NCBI RefSeq assembly: GCF_008704555.1
Contig: NZ_CP023702.1
Span: forward strand, 3,658,001 to 3,722,000
Direction of reading: 5' to 3'
Source of the DNA: Streptomyces nitrosporeus
GTDB taxonomy: Bacteria; Actinomycetota; Actinomycetes; Streptomycetales; Streptomycetaceae
Length of the DNA stretch: 64,000 bases
How positions within the stretch are numbered: position 1 is the first letter of the stretch; every line of letters begins with the position of its first letter. Below, piece after piece: positions 51,666 to 60,733 of the stretch. Made by a program: the position numbers and the translations under genes. Under the pieces are notes generated by a model, which ran no database searches, was not told the DNA's origin, and worked only from the letters and a program-made list of their open reading frames with translations.

Positions 51666-51811
51666 CGGCCGCCGGAGGGGCCCGGGCCGCGCCGCCGACG
51701 GGCGGGAAGGCGGCCCGGCCGTTCCGCCACCCGTGCCGAAGGGCTCCGTTAGCATGATCGTCCGGAATATCGGTTCACGGGCGTTCAGCCGGGTGGGGGC
51801 AGAAGATCGTT

Positions 51812-52705
51812 ATGGACTTCACGATGGATGGATTCGTCGATCAACTCGTCGGGGAAGGGCTTCCGTTCCACCGTGCGGCTGCCGAAATCGACGTAACCGT
51901 CCGGCGCATGGAAAGTGGTGACTTCTCCGCTCTGCTGGTGAGAGCCGGATGCATTCCGGAGCGTTACAGCCACGATTCCAGCGAGGAGAAACTGTACGCG
52001 AAGGCGATGGACGTGATCGTCGCCGAATCCTTCCGCAGGCTCGGATACGACGCCGAGGTCTCGCAGGAAAGGGCGAATTCGGCGGACGTGGTGGCGGAAG
52101 GGGGGCGGCCCCCGCACTCCCTGGTGGCCGATGCCAAGGCGTTCCGGCTCTCCCGTACGGCGCTCAATCCCAAGGACTACAAGATCGAGGCCCTGAGCAG
52201 GTGGCGGAAGGGGGCCGACTACTCGGTCCTGGTCGCTCCCGTCGCCGGCTACCCGGAGGGCGAGAGCCGTGTGTACGTGGAGGCCGACCGGTACCGGGTG
52301 ACGCTGCTGTCCTACTCGCACCTCGCCCTGATGATCGACGCCGGGGCGGGGCCTTCCCAGCTGGAGGCCGTCTGGGGACGCGGCGGCGGCGGGCACACCT
52401 CGTCCACCGTCGGCGCCGCCACGTACTGGAGTGCGCTGGACAGCGCGCTGCGCGAGGCGCTGGCGTGGGACCTGGCGGACTGGTCGGAAGCGAGAAGGGA
52501 GTACTTCGAAAGCCTTCTGACCAGCGCGGCGGACGAACTCGAATACTTCGGCCGGGTGAAAGAGGACATCGGGGCCATGAGCCGCGAAGAGCTCGAACGC
52601 ATCGCCGTGGACGCACTCAAGATCGACAGCAAGGTGCGGACCATACGGGCGCGGATGGCCAAGACCCGGACCCTCATGAACGCCATGGAGGCCCGGGAGG
52701 ACTGA
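51812..52705 (+). CDS. HindIII-family type II restriction endonuclease
   Basis: A 297-residue nuclease. The region SLVADAKAFRLSRTALNPKD, then YKIEALSRWRKGADYSVLVA, closely matches HindIII (VADAKSFRLSRTAKNQKD). The active-site positions are collinear: E86 (VSQERANSADVV), D107, K109 (VADAKAF) and D122 (NPKDYK), against E86, D108, K110 and D123 in HindIII as I recall. It therefore probably cuts AAGCTT or a close relative. The ATG at 51812 is the best start. The stop is 52 bases from the methylase stop on the other strand. The region is less G/C-rich than its neighbours, suggesting transfer. Confidence 0.9.
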   Translation: MDFTMDGFVDQLVGEGLPFHRAAAEIDVTVRRMESGDFSALLVRAGCIPERYSHDSSEEKLYAKAMDVIVAESFRRLGYDAEVSQERANSADVVAEGGRPPHSLVADAKAFRLSRTALNPKDYKIEALSRWRKGADYSVLVAPVAGYPEGESRVYVEADRYRVTLLSYSHLALMIDAGAGPSQLEAVWGRGGGGHTSSTVGAATYWSALDSALREALAWDLADWSEARREYFESLLTSAADELEYFGRVKEDIGAMSREELERIAVDALKIDSKVRTIRARMAKTRTLMNAMEARED

Positions 52706-52757
52706 TCGGCCACGCACCGCTTCCTCCGGCCGCACGCACCGGAGGAAGCGGCCGGGA

Positions 52758-54776
52758 TCAGCGGGACGAGAAGCTGAACCCCGGGATCTCCTCATGGATC
52801 CGGCCGGCGACTTCGCGGCACACCGAATTCACCGTCTCCTGCCGGCTCAGCATGTCGTCGGTGAGTTCACCGAGCCGGGCCTCGGCGGCGGAGACGAAGG
52901 CCAGGGTCGCCGCCACCTCGTCCGGCCAGCCGGCCGCCGCAGCACGGCGCACGGCCGCTTTGACCAACTCGTCGGTACCGGACGGGCCTTCCGCCTCCCC
53001 GGTCGTTTCCACCACGTCACGGGGCCTCGCCACCAGGACGAGGGACGTGTTGACCGCGGCCGATCGCATCGAGCGGGGACGATGCGTCCGCTCGACCGTC
53101 ATGGGCCACAGCTGGGTGATCGCGAGTCCCGCCCTCACATAGGCCGCGATCAGCGAGGACCAGCCGCTGATGGAACTGTGGGCGTAGCAGACCGTGATGA
53201 CCCCGTCGCGCTTGAGGACCCGCCGGGATTCCCGCAGTACCCGCGTCATGCCCGTACTGAAGTAGGCCCAGGCCTCCGGAGAGCCCCCCTGCCGCCGGGG
53301 AGCGGCGGACAGCTCCCTGGTCGAATCGGTCCGCGGCTCGCCGAAGATCTCGGGGAAACCGCCGATCAGCGCCATCCTTTTGAAGGCGTAGATGCAGTCG
53401 GCGAGGATGCTGTAATACAGATTGTCGTAGTAAGGGGGGTCGGTGACCACGGCGTCGAAGAAAGCGTCCGGATAGGCCATCGAACGCGAGTCACCACGGG
53501 TGATCCTTTCCTCCCGGTCCTCCGGCATGGGGATCTGGCCCACACCGGCGGCGATGCGGTCGAGCTTCCCGTAGAGATTCGCCGGTCCGCGCAGAAGGGG
53601 GTCGGTCTCCACGAAGTCCCACAGCATGGGCATACCGGGTCCGGAAAGGCCGCGGCCCACCTGCTCGTTCTGCGAGATCCACATGCACAGCCTGGAGTTC
53701 CAGTCGGCCAGCTGGTCGATGAGCCCCGAGAGGAAAGCGGCGATCGCCTTCGACCGGGCTTCGCCGTACTCCTCCTCCCAGATCTCCTGCCGTTCGCTCA
53801 GGATCCTGCACAGGCGGATCGTGACCGCGAGCTGTCGTTCGGTGAAAAGGGAGGGAACGGAATCGTGGCCGTAGACAGTGGGGTTGGTGATGCCGGACCA
53901 GGCCGGGATCTCCACGTCGGGGAGCGGGAGACCGAGCGCGGCGCAGTCCTCCTCGATCATCTTTTCCGCGAGCCCGCCGGTGACGTGGTCCTGGGGGTCC
54001 GCCACGGCGAGGAAGCTCTTGCGCTTGTCGAGCCGGGCGACCGCGGTGAGCTTGTCGGCCGAGGCCTTCCGGATCAGCTCGGCCGTCTGCTCCCGGTCGT
54101 ATTCCTTTCCGCAGAAGAGGCAGCGCAGCGAGTTCCGCCCGCTCCATGCCGAGGAGTCAGCCACCGCACCCGCGTCCGGTTCGACGACACGGGCATCGAA
54201 TGTCCTGGAGGAGGGGTTCCGTTGCTGCACGACGGCGCGCTGCCTCCCTGATTTCCTGGAGAGCCAGGGCCGTTTCTGGAGGGGCATCTCACCGCCGCAG
54301 TCGGCACATGTGGCGGAACGGCTCCAGAAGTAGCAGATGACATTGTCGGCGTCACGGGCCGGATAGAGGTCACCGGTCTCGGATTTCAGCTGGTCCAGGA
54401 CCTTCCTGCCCTCCAGTACCAGCAGGTGCTGGAGCTGCCGGCCGGCGGACCTGCTGATGTCGAGAAGCGCCTTCGCCGAGAAATAAGCGAGCTCGTTGTT
54501 CTCCATCCCGTACATCCTGACGCCCAGGCGGGTACCGGCGATCGGGAAGGTGGCACCGCCTACGAAGGGATCGAGCACCTTCGATTCCCCTGCGGGCCGT
54601 TCCGGGTCGATCGAGGCGGAGATCAGTTCCCTTGCAGTGGAAAAGGGGCGGCGTGCCCACCAGGTGAATACGGTGTGCGGGGAGGAAGCGCGCTGATACC
54701 TCTCGGAAGTGCCCTCTTCGGAGATCGAAGCGACGTCGAGATATTTTTCGATCGGACGCTTCTGGATCTCCGGCAC
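52758..54776 (-). CDS. DUF1156-type DNA methyltransferase, partner of the HindIII-like nuclease
   Basis: A 672-residue SAM-dependent DNA methylase. The N-terminus (FTWWARRPFSTARELISASI) is DUF1156-like. SAM motif I is VLDPFVGGATFPIAGTRLG (D69). Catalytic motif IV is VTDPPYYDNLYYS (D446 to Y449), typical of N6-adenine or N4-cytosine enzymes. A four-Cys zinc-ribbon arrangement lies between (C157, C160, C219, C222). M.HindIII is a much smaller Dam-type enzyme, so this is not its homologue. GTG at 54776 follows AAGGAG. The pair is convergent, with 52 bases between the stops. Confidence 0.88.
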   Translation of the reverse strand: MPEIQKRPIEKYLDVASISEEGTSERYQRASSPHTVFTWWARRPFSTARELISASIDPERPAGESKVLDPFVGGATFPIAGTRLGVRMYGMENNELAYFSAKALLDISRSAGRQLQHLLVLEGRKVLDQLKSETGDLYPARDADNVICYFWSRSATCADCGGEMPLQKRPWLSRKSGRQRAVVQQRNPSSRTFDARVVEPDAGAVADSSAWSGRNSLRCLFCGKEYDREQTAELIRKASADKLTAVARLDKRKSFLAVADPQDHVTGGLAEKMIEEDCAALGLPLPDVEIPAWSGITNPTVYGHDSVPSLFTERQLAVTIRLCRILSERQEIWEEEYGEARSKAIAAFLSGLIDQLADWNSRLCMWISQNEQVGRGLSGPGMPMLWDFVETDPLLRGPANLYGKLDRIAAGVGQIPMPEDREERITRGDSRSMAYPDAFFDAVVTDPPYYDNLYYSILADCIYAFKRMALIGGFPEIFGEPRTDSTRELSAAPRRQGGSPEAWAYFSTGMTRVLRESRRVLKRDGVITVCYAHSSISGWSSLIAAYVRAGLAITQLWPMTVERTHRPRSMRSAAVNTSLVLVARPRDVVETTGEAEGPSGTDELVKAAVRRAAAAGWPDEVAATLAFVSAAEARLGELTDDMLSRQETVNSVCREVAGRIHEEIPGFSFSSR

Positions 54777-54984
54777 CGTTTCTCCTTAGAACAACTCACA
54801 TCAGCACAGTGTCCCATGTCCCCTGTGCCTCACGGAGCGCTGCGGCTCCGTGACCCGCGGCCCCCGCCGGAAAAGCCGTGTGCGACGGGATGACGGCGGC
54901 GCCGTGCGGGGCAGTGTGCCACCGGTGCGGTGGAGCGGTGACTCCGGACCCTGAGCACCGTGGTAGGGGGACGGTGGACAAGGA

Positions 54985-55015
54985 AAGGGGTGCCTCCGGC
55001 CCGGAGACACCCCTT
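54985..55015 (-). terminator. Hairpin terminator of tRNA-Ser(TGA)
   Basis: AAGGGGTG-c-CTCCGG pairs with CCGGAG-a-CACCCCTT over a short loop. It stands downstream of the tRNA on the minus strand. A smaller GCCGGC/GCCGGC hairpin (about 55016-55038) lies between. Confidence 0.8.
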
Positions 55016-55043
55016 CCGGCCGGCTTCTACGCCGGCCCGCACG

Positions 55044-55128
55044 CGGTGGGTGTGGGATTTGAACCCACGGTGACTCGCGCCACGACGGTTTTCAAGACCG
55101 TTCCCTTAGGCCGCTCGGGCAACCCACC
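55044..55128 (-). tRNA. tRNA-Ser(TGA)
   Basis: An 85-base class II tRNA on the minus strand. Acceptor GGTGGGT pairs with ACCCACC, discriminator G. The anticodon loop CTTGAAA has TGA at 55092-55094. T-arm is GTGGG-TTCAAAT-CCCAC. It reads UCA. Confidence 0.97.
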
Positions 55129-55688
55129 TCGGACTCCGTCCACTCGGGCGGAGCGGGTACAGACTACCGGCCCCGGGCCGCATCGGGAGGCGTCGGTCCC
55201 CCGGTGGCCGGCAAGGCCCCGCCGGCGCCCGCACGGCGGTGCCCCCGCGCCTTCCGGACGGTGCAGGAGACACCCGGCACCGGCGCCCCGTCCTGATACA
55301 CCTCCCCCCGCCCGTCCCGGCGCCGTCTCCCCGGCCCCGGCCCGTGTCCACGCCCCACGACCAGGCACGGGCACGCGGGACGATGCACACGTACGGGGTG
55401 ACGGTGACCGAAGCGCCATCACTCATAGGGTGGGCGTCGAGGCCGGGCGCCAGGGCGTCGGAACGCGGCCCCGAAGGGCGCTGGTTACCGGGCCCGATGT
55501 CAGCCCCAGGGGTGAAAAAGCCCGGGTTCAGCGGTGTTTCCGGAAGGAAACGGTGCCGCGAAAAGCGTTTTTGGCCGACTTCGGTCACCAGTGTGCGCGT
55601 GTCTACACCGAGTTAAACGTCCTGATTGTTCAGAATGTTGGCAACTGCCCCAGTTGAAACTATGAAGTTTCGTGCCGAGGAGCATGAC
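55129..55688. other. Non-coding stretch upstream of the Cys-rich protein gene
   Basis: About 560 bases with no believable gene; the open frames are Pro/Arg-rich. A palindrome, GTTTCC-GGAA-GGAAAC, lies at 55537-55552. The last 130 bases are notably A/T-rich (AAAGCGTTTTTGGCCGAC, GTTAAACGTCCTGATTGTTC), consistent with the promoter and leader of the next gene. Confidence 0.5.
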
Positions 55689-57056
55689 ATGCAGGTTCGC
55701 AGGTGGCTCCCAGACCAGCCCACTCGTATCGGCCGGCACGACTGGCCGGACGAGGGTGACAACGGAACGCACATGCGACTGCGGGCCGGCTCCATCGTGG
55801 TACTCGACCGGCAGGCGTGGCGGATCCTGGAGATCAACGCCTACAGGGGCGACCGGTGGCCGGACTCCTACGAGAAGGCATGGCGCGAACACGTGGAACT
55901 GTGGTGGCACGCCAACGAATTGCGGCGGGCCAACAACCAGACGGCCAAACCGGCCCCCGAGCGGGCCGAGTTCTACAAGCGCCCGGTGGTCCTCGTGCTG
56001 CGCGACGAGAACCTGCCCCGCTCCACACCGAAGCACTGGTGCGCTCCTGCCAGCCATGACTGGCAGGTTCTCCCGGAGCACTACGCCGTCTGCCGCGCCT
56101 GCGGAGAGCTGCCGCCCTGCCACCACGGGGAGTACCGCTGGGAGGGCGGGCCGCGCCGGCCGGAACAGAACGGCGGCATCCCCCTCATGGTGCCGGAGGG
56201 CTGCTGCATGGGGTGCGCCGAGCCGGTCAGGCCGCGGATGCGTACCGTGCGCTTCCCAGGGCCGAACCTCTGGTATCCGGACCTGGGAGAGGACACGGCG
56301 CTCTTCCACACCCGGGCCGCCTGCGCCGACCAGGTCGACTGCTACCGCGCGCAGTGGCAGACCGAGTACGACCCGCGTCCCTCGGCGCACTCCGCCAGCC
56401 TGTCGTTCCCGGGTTTCGAGCACTTCGTACTGCCCCGGGCCCGCAACGCGTCGGACCTGGCCGCGCACGCTGAGCGGGCCGCCCAGGGCTCCCACCCCAC
56501 CGCGCCGGACACGCCGCCGCGGCCGGGAGAGGAGCGCTGCTTCTCCGTGACCGGTGACTCCGGCGTCTTCCGCGTCCCGCTCGACGGACACCGGAAGGAG
56601 CGCGGCGGGTCCCCCGGGGAAGCGGAGAACGGCACGGCGCGGTCAGCCCCTCCGGTACCGGCCGGCCCTCCGGCACCGGCCATGCCCGAGCCGGCGCACC
56701 GGCCGGCCCCCGGCGCCCCTGTGCTTCCGGGCGCCCCCACAGCCTCCGGCGCTTCCGAGGTCCCCGCCACCCCCGCGGCCCCCGGTGCTCCCCCGGCGGA
56801 GCCGCCCGCGCCGGCCCGGCCCGCCCCACCCGCACCGCTCCCCGCGGCCGAGGCATCCGCGCCCGCGCCGGTCTCCCCCTCCGCCGAAGCGGCCGGGGCG
56901 GCCCTCCAGGCGGCGAAGGAGCTGGACCTGTCCCTGGCCGGGAGCCCGGCGTTCCACAACGCGGAACAGGCGGCCCGGGTGATCGAGGAACTCACCGCCG
57001 CGGTCCGCAACATCGCCCTCTGCCTGAACGCCCCGGCCGCCCGCACACGCCCCTGA
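55689..57056 (+). CDS. Cys-rich protein of unknown function with Pro/Ala linker
   Basis: A 455-residue protein with no recognised family. Residues 1-110 form an alpha/beta region (MQVRRWLPDQPTRIGRHDWP, GSIVVLDRQAWRILEINAYR). Residues about 125-190 contain cysteine clusters that may bind zinc (HWCAPASHDW, YAVCRACGELPPCHHGEYRW, EGCCMGCAEP). A Pro/Ala/Glu-rich linker runs from about 300 to 410, and a short helical C-terminus (LDLSLAGSPAFHNAEQAARV) ends it. The ATG at 55689 was chosen for its GAGGAG site 6 bases upstream. An in-frame ATG at 55662 is possible. Confidence 0.75.
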   Translation: MQVRRWLPDQPTRIGRHDWPDEGDNGTHMRLRAGSIVVLDRQAWRILEINAYRGDRWPDSYEKAWREHVELWWHANELRRANNQTAKPAPERAEFYKRPVVLVLRDENLPRSTPKHWCAPASHDWQVLPEHYAVCRACGELPPCHHGEYRWEGGPRRPEQNGGIPLMVPEGCCMGCAEPVRPRMRTVRFPGPNLWYPDLGEDTALFHTRAACADQVDCYRAQWQTEYDPRPSAHSASLSFPGFEHFVLPRARNASDLAAHAERAAQGSHPTAPDTPPRPGEERCFSVTGDSGVFRVPLDGHRKERGGSPGEAENGTARSAPPVPAGPPAPAMPEPAHRPAPGAPVLPGAPTASGASEVPATPAAPGAPPAEPPAPARPAPPAPLPAAEASAPAPVSPSAEAAGAALQAAKELDLSLAGSPAFHNAEQAARVIEELTAAVRNIALCLNAPAARTRP

Positions 57057-57082
57057 CCCGCGGCGGCCACCCCGCCACCACA

Positions 57083-57133
57083 CCCGAGAGGCCCCGGAAC
57101 CGATCCGCAGAATCGGTTCCGGGGCCTCTCGGG
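57083..57133. terminator. Long hairpin terminator between convergent genes
   Basis: CCCGAGAGGCCCCGGAACCG pairs with its reverse complement in a stem of over 20 bp. It lies between the convergent stops of the Cys-rich protein gene and the HtrA gene, so it can serve both. Confidence 0.92.
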
Positions 57134-57200
57134 TGGACCCGCCTTCACGCCGGCGGGCGCCCGTGTCCGGGGCACCCGGCGCGAAGGCCGGTCCGGTCCC

Positions 57201-58730
57201 TCAGCTGTCGCCCTTGCGCTCGCCCAGGACGACGTCGGCCGTGGCCGTCCGGCCGTCGCGCTCGTAGGTCAACGTGACCTTGTCGCCCGGCTTGTGGGTC
57301 CAGATCTCACCGATCAGGGTCGGCCCGCTGTCGACCGCCTTGTCGTTGAACTTGGTGATGACGTCGCCGGCCTTCAGCCCCGCCTTGGCGGCGGGCCCGT
57401 CCGGGGTGACCGCCGGGGTGCCGCCCGCGCCCTCGTCGGAGATGACGGCGCCGCCGGACTTCTCCTCCATCGTCACCGTGGCCCCGATCACCGGGTAGAC
57501 CGGCTGGCCGGTCTTGATCAGCTGCTCCGCGACGTTCTTCGCCTGGTTGACGGGGATCGCGAACCCGAGACCGATGGAGCCCGCCTGGGACTGGCCGATG
57601 CCGCCCCCGGTGGTCGACTGGATGGCCGAGTTGATGCCGATGACCGCACCGCCCGCGTCCAGCAGCGGCCCGCCGGAGTTGCCCGGGTTGATCGACGCGT
57701 CGGTCTGCAGGGCACTCATGTAGGAGTTCTTGTTGCTGGAGCCGTCACCGGAGGCCACCGGGCGGTTCTTCGCGCTGATGATGCCGGTGGTGACCGTGTT
57801 GGAGAGGCCGAAGGGCGCGCCGATCGCGATGGTGGAATCGCCGACCGCGACCTTGTCCGAGTCGCCCAGGGGCAGCGGGGTCAGCCCGTCCGGGGCGTCC
57901 TTCAGCTTCAGCACCGCCACGTCGTACCCCTGCGCGCGTCCGACGACCTCGGCGTCGTACTTCTTGCCGTCGGAGAACGTCGCGGTCAGCTGGCCGCTGT
58001 CCGCCGCGGAGGCCACCACGTGGTTGTTCGTGAGGATGTGGCCTTCCTTGTCGTAGACGAAGCCGGTGCCGGTGCCGCCCTCGCCGTCGCCGGACTGGGC
58101 GTCGATGGTGACCACACTGGGCAGCGCCTTCGCCGCGACGCTCGCGATCGTGCCGTCCGCGCGCTTGAAGTCCTTCGGGCTGTTGGCCGCCGCGACGGTG
58201 GTCGAGCCGGAGGCGCCGCCGTCGGCCGCCCGGTAGCCGAGGGCGCCGCCGATCCCGCCCGCGACCAGTGCGGCGACGGCCACGGCCACCACCAGTCCGC
58301 CGGCGCGCCGCTTGCGCGGAGGCTTGGCCTCCGGCGCGACGGGCGCGCCCCAGGGCTGGGCGCCGGCGGCGTCCGCGTACGACGGTACGGCCGGCGGCGG
58401 GGGCGGCCAGGCGGCCGGACCGAGAGGGGGCTGGGCCGGAGCCGGGGGCTGGGCCGGCTGCTGCGGCTGTCCGTGGGACTGCGCGTACGCCTGCTCCGGG
58501 GACGGGCCCCGCTCCCCGGAAGAGGAGTGCCCGGGGTCACTCTCGGGGTGCACCGGGGGGACCTGGGCCGTCGGCGCGTCCTCGGGGGAAGCGGGGGAGA
58601 CGGGGGCCCCGGGCAGCCCGCTTTCCGGCGGGGTGCCCTCAGGAGCGGCAGCCGGCACAGGAGGTACGGACGGAACAGACGGTACGGAAGGAACCGCGTC
58701 GTTCTCGTTGCCCTCGTTCTCGGTGCTCAC
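57201..58730 (-). CDS. HtrA/DegP-like membrane-anchored serine protease with PDZ domain
   Basis: A 509-residue protease. The N-terminal about 135 residues are a Pro-rich cytoplasmic tail. A membrane helix follows (AGGLVVAVAVAALVAGGIGG). The trypsin-like domain has catalytic H237 (LTNNHVVASA), D270 (GYDVAVLKLK) and S352 (NPGNSGGPLL). A PDZ domain spans about 405-505 (AGLKAGDVITKFNDKAVDSG). The protease works outside the membrane in protein quality control or envelope stress. The GTG start at 58730 is the first in frame. The family is common in actinobacteria. Confidence 0.94.
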   Translation of the reverse strand: MSTENEGNENDAVPSVPSVPSVPPVPAAAPEGTPPESGLPGAPVSPASPEDAPTAQVPPVHPESDPGHSSSGERGPSPEQAYAQSHGQPQQPAQPPAPAQPPLGPAAWPPPPPAVPSYADAAGAQPWGAPVAPEAKPPRKRRAGGLVVAVAVAALVAGGIGGALGYRAADGGASGSTTVAAANSPKDFKRADGTIASVAAKALPSVVTIDAQSGDGEGGTGTGFVYDKEGHILTNNHVVASAADSGQLTATFSDGKKYDAEVVGRAQGYDVAVLKLKDAPDGLTPLPLGDSDKVAVGDSTIAIGAPFGLSNTVTTGIISAKNRPVASGDGSSNKNSYMSALQTDASINPGNSGGPLLDAGGAVIGINSAIQSTTGGGIGQSQAGSIGLGFAIPVNQAKNVAEQLIKTGQPVYPVIGATVTMEEKSGGAVISDEGAGGTPAVTPDGPAAKAGLKAGDVITKFNDKAVDSGPTLIGEIWTHKPGDKVTLTYERDGRTATADVVLGERKGDS

Positions 58731-58919
58731 AGCTCTTTACTCCTCGGTTCCACTCGGCATTCGGCAAGAGATCCGCTGTGCACGTGTCTGCGTTCAGCTT
58801 TTCCCACAGCACGTCAGGCCACTGTAAGCAGGAGCTGTGCATCCGCCCACCAATCTTTACATCCGGCAAAACGGTCCGCCCCGACAAGGTGCCCGCGCCC
58901 GCCGCGTCCCGGTGACACC

Positions 58920-59774
58920 ATGGCGCCCGTGACCCACGCGCGCCCGCCTTCCACGCCATCGCCCATCCAGGTCGTCGCCCACCGGGGGGCCTCCGACGAG
59001 GCTCCCGAGCACACCCTGGCCGCCTACCGGAAAGCCATCGAGGACGGCGCCGACGCCCTGGAGTGCGACGTACGGCTCACCGCGGACCACCAGCTCGTCT
59101 GTGTGCACGATCGCAGGGTGAACCGTACGTCCAACGGCCGGGGGGCCGTCTCGGCCCTGGAGCTCGCCGATCTCGCCGCCCTCGACTTCGGGTCCTGGAA
59201 GGACCGCCAGGACCTCAAGGACCACCGGGAGTCGCCCGACTGGGACCCGGTCCCGGGCGAGCTCACCTCCGTACTGACGCTGGAACGGCTCCTGGAGCTG
59301 GTCTGCGAGGCACGGGCGGGCGGGCGGGCGCTGGAGCTCGCCATCGAGACCAAGCACCCCACCCGCTGGGCGGGGCAGGTGGAGGAGCGGCTCCTGCACA
59401 CCCTCGGACGGTTCGGCCTGGACCGCCCGCCGGCCGGCGGGCCCTCCCCGGTGCGCGTCATGAGCTTCTCCGCCCGCTCCCTCTACCGCGTCCGGGCCGC
59501 CGCCCCCACGCTGCCGACCGTCTACCTGATGCAGTTCGTCTCACCGCGGCTGCGTGACGGGCGGCTGCCCGCGGGGGCGAGGATCGCCGGCCCCGGGATG
59601 CGGATCGTGCGCAACCACCCGGAACACGTCGAGCGGCTGCGCCGGGCGGGGCACCGTGTGCACGTGTGGACGGTGAACGAACCGGAGGACGTCGAACTCT
59701 GCGTGCGCCTGGGGGTGGACGCGATCATCACCAACCGCCCGCGACAGGTCCTGTCACAACTAGGGCGCTTTTAA
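58920..59774 (+). CDS. Glycerophosphodiester phosphodiesterase
   Basis: A 284-residue GDPD-family TIM-barrel enzyme that hydrolyses glycerophosphodiesters to glycerol-3-phosphate and an alcohol. The catalytic HRGASDEAPEHTLAAYRKAI with the active-site histidines is near residue 22. ALECDVRLTADHQLVCVHDR follows with the metal-binding acids. WTVNEPEDVELCVRLGVDAI ITNRP closes the barrel. No signal peptide is evident, so it is cytoplasmic. The ATG at 58920 gives MAPVTHARPPSTPSPIQVVA. Confidence 0.93.
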   Translation: MAPVTHARPPSTPSPIQVVAHRGASDEAPEHTLAAYRKAIEDGADALECDVRLTADHQLVCVHDRRVNRTSNGRGAVSALELADLAALDFGSWKDRQDLKDHRESPDWDPVPGELTSVLTLERLLELVCEARAGGRALELAIETKHPTRWAGQVEERLLHTLGRFGLDRPPAGGPSPVRVMSFSARSLYRVRAAAPTLPTVYLMQFVSPRLRDGRLPAGARIAGPGMRIVRNHPEHVERLRRAGHRVHVWTVNEPEDVELCVRLGVDAIITNRPRQVLSQLGRF

Positions 59775-59914
59775 TATCAATTACGGGGGGTGCACCGGCG
59801 CATTCACTCCGCATTCGACCGTTGTGAATGCATCACTGCTGAGGCGTCGGCCGGTTTCCGGCCCGGTCCAGGGGGGCATCCAACCCGTGGCGTGGGGCGA
59901 AGGAGGTCTCGGGG

Positions 59915-60520
59915 GTGGCGTTTGTGGTGGCACAGGAAGTGCCGACGTCGTCGAGCATGGCCGTACCCCATGGCCCTGCGGGCGTGGGCCAGGCGCGGCA
60001 TCGCATGCGCGAGCAGCTCCGTGGCAACGGGGTGCCGGACACGGTCGTCGACGACGCCGTACTGATCCTTTCCGAACTGCTCAGCAATGCCTGCCGGCAC
60101 GGCAGACCGCTGGACCGCAGGGCGGACGTGGGCGACGGGGACGTGCGCGCCGCGTGGCGCGTGGGCACGACCGGTGAGCTGACCGTCGAGGTCACGGACG
60201 GCGGGGGGCCGACCAGACCGGTTCCGGCCAAACCGTCGGTGACCGCGCGGGGCGGCCGGGGGCTGAACATCATCAGCAGCCTCGCCGAGGAGTGGGGCGT
60301 ACGCGACGGCACCTCGGGCGAGGTCACCGTCTGGGCACTGCTCTCCGCCGGCCGCCGGCCCGAGGTGTTCCCCTCCTCCCGCGGCGGGGCCCAGGGCCGC
60401 CACGGCTCCCGGGGGCTGAGCGCGCTGGGCGGGCACGCACGCGGCTCCCTGGGCGGCATCGGCCGGCTGGAGGGGCTGGAGCTCGCCGAGGTCCTCGACG
60501 CCTTCGACGACGCGGGCTGA
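59915..60520 (+). CDS. RsbW-type ATP-binding protein (anti-sigma/HATPase)
   Basis: A 201-residue GHKL ATPase of the serine-kinase anti-sigma type. N-box: ILSELLSNACRHGRPL. G1: VEVTDGGGPTRPVP. G2: ARGGRGLNIISSLAEEWGVR. A Gly/Arg-rich C-terminal extension of about 60 residues follows (GGAQGRHGSRGLSALGGHAR). Such proteins in Streptomyces control partner-switching sigma factors by phosphorylating anti-anti-sigma proteins. The GTG at 59915 gives MAFVVAQEVPTSSSMAVPHG. No anti-anti-sigma gene is adjacent. A GAF-domain phosphatase-like gene stands 3 kb away at the right edge. Confidence 0.87.
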   Translation: MAFVVAQEVPTSSSMAVPHGPAGVGQARHRMREQLRGNGVPDTVVDDAVLILSELLSNACRHGRPLDRRADVGDGDVRAAWRVGTTGELTVEVTDGGGPTRPVPAKPSVTARGGRGLNIISSLAEEWGVRDGTSGEVTVWALLSAGRRPEVFPSSRGGAQGRHGSRGLSALGGHARGSLGGIGRLEGLELAEVLDAFDDAG

Positions 60521-60733
60521 GGACGGGCCGCGGCCGTACGCCGCACCGTGCCCCGCCCCCTGCGCCGCGCCGCAACCCGCCCCGTGCGCCGGTCCGGTGG
60601 GCGGCGGGCGGCCCCGGCGGGTGCTCCCGGCGGGGCGGAGACGGGTGCCCCGGCGGTACGGAGGCGGCCGGTGCCGGGAGAGGCACTAGGCTCGCGCCGA
60701 GACCGCACTGTCGCAATCGGGAGAACGCCCACC

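Noticed and set aside
52794..54251. Plus-strand frame opposite the DUF1156 methylase
   Set aside because: No domain; the minus strand carries SAM and DPPY motifs.
57294..58919. Long upstream extension of the GDPD frame on the plus strand
   Set aside because: It runs antisense through the HtrA gene; the GDPD domain starts after the ATG at 58920.
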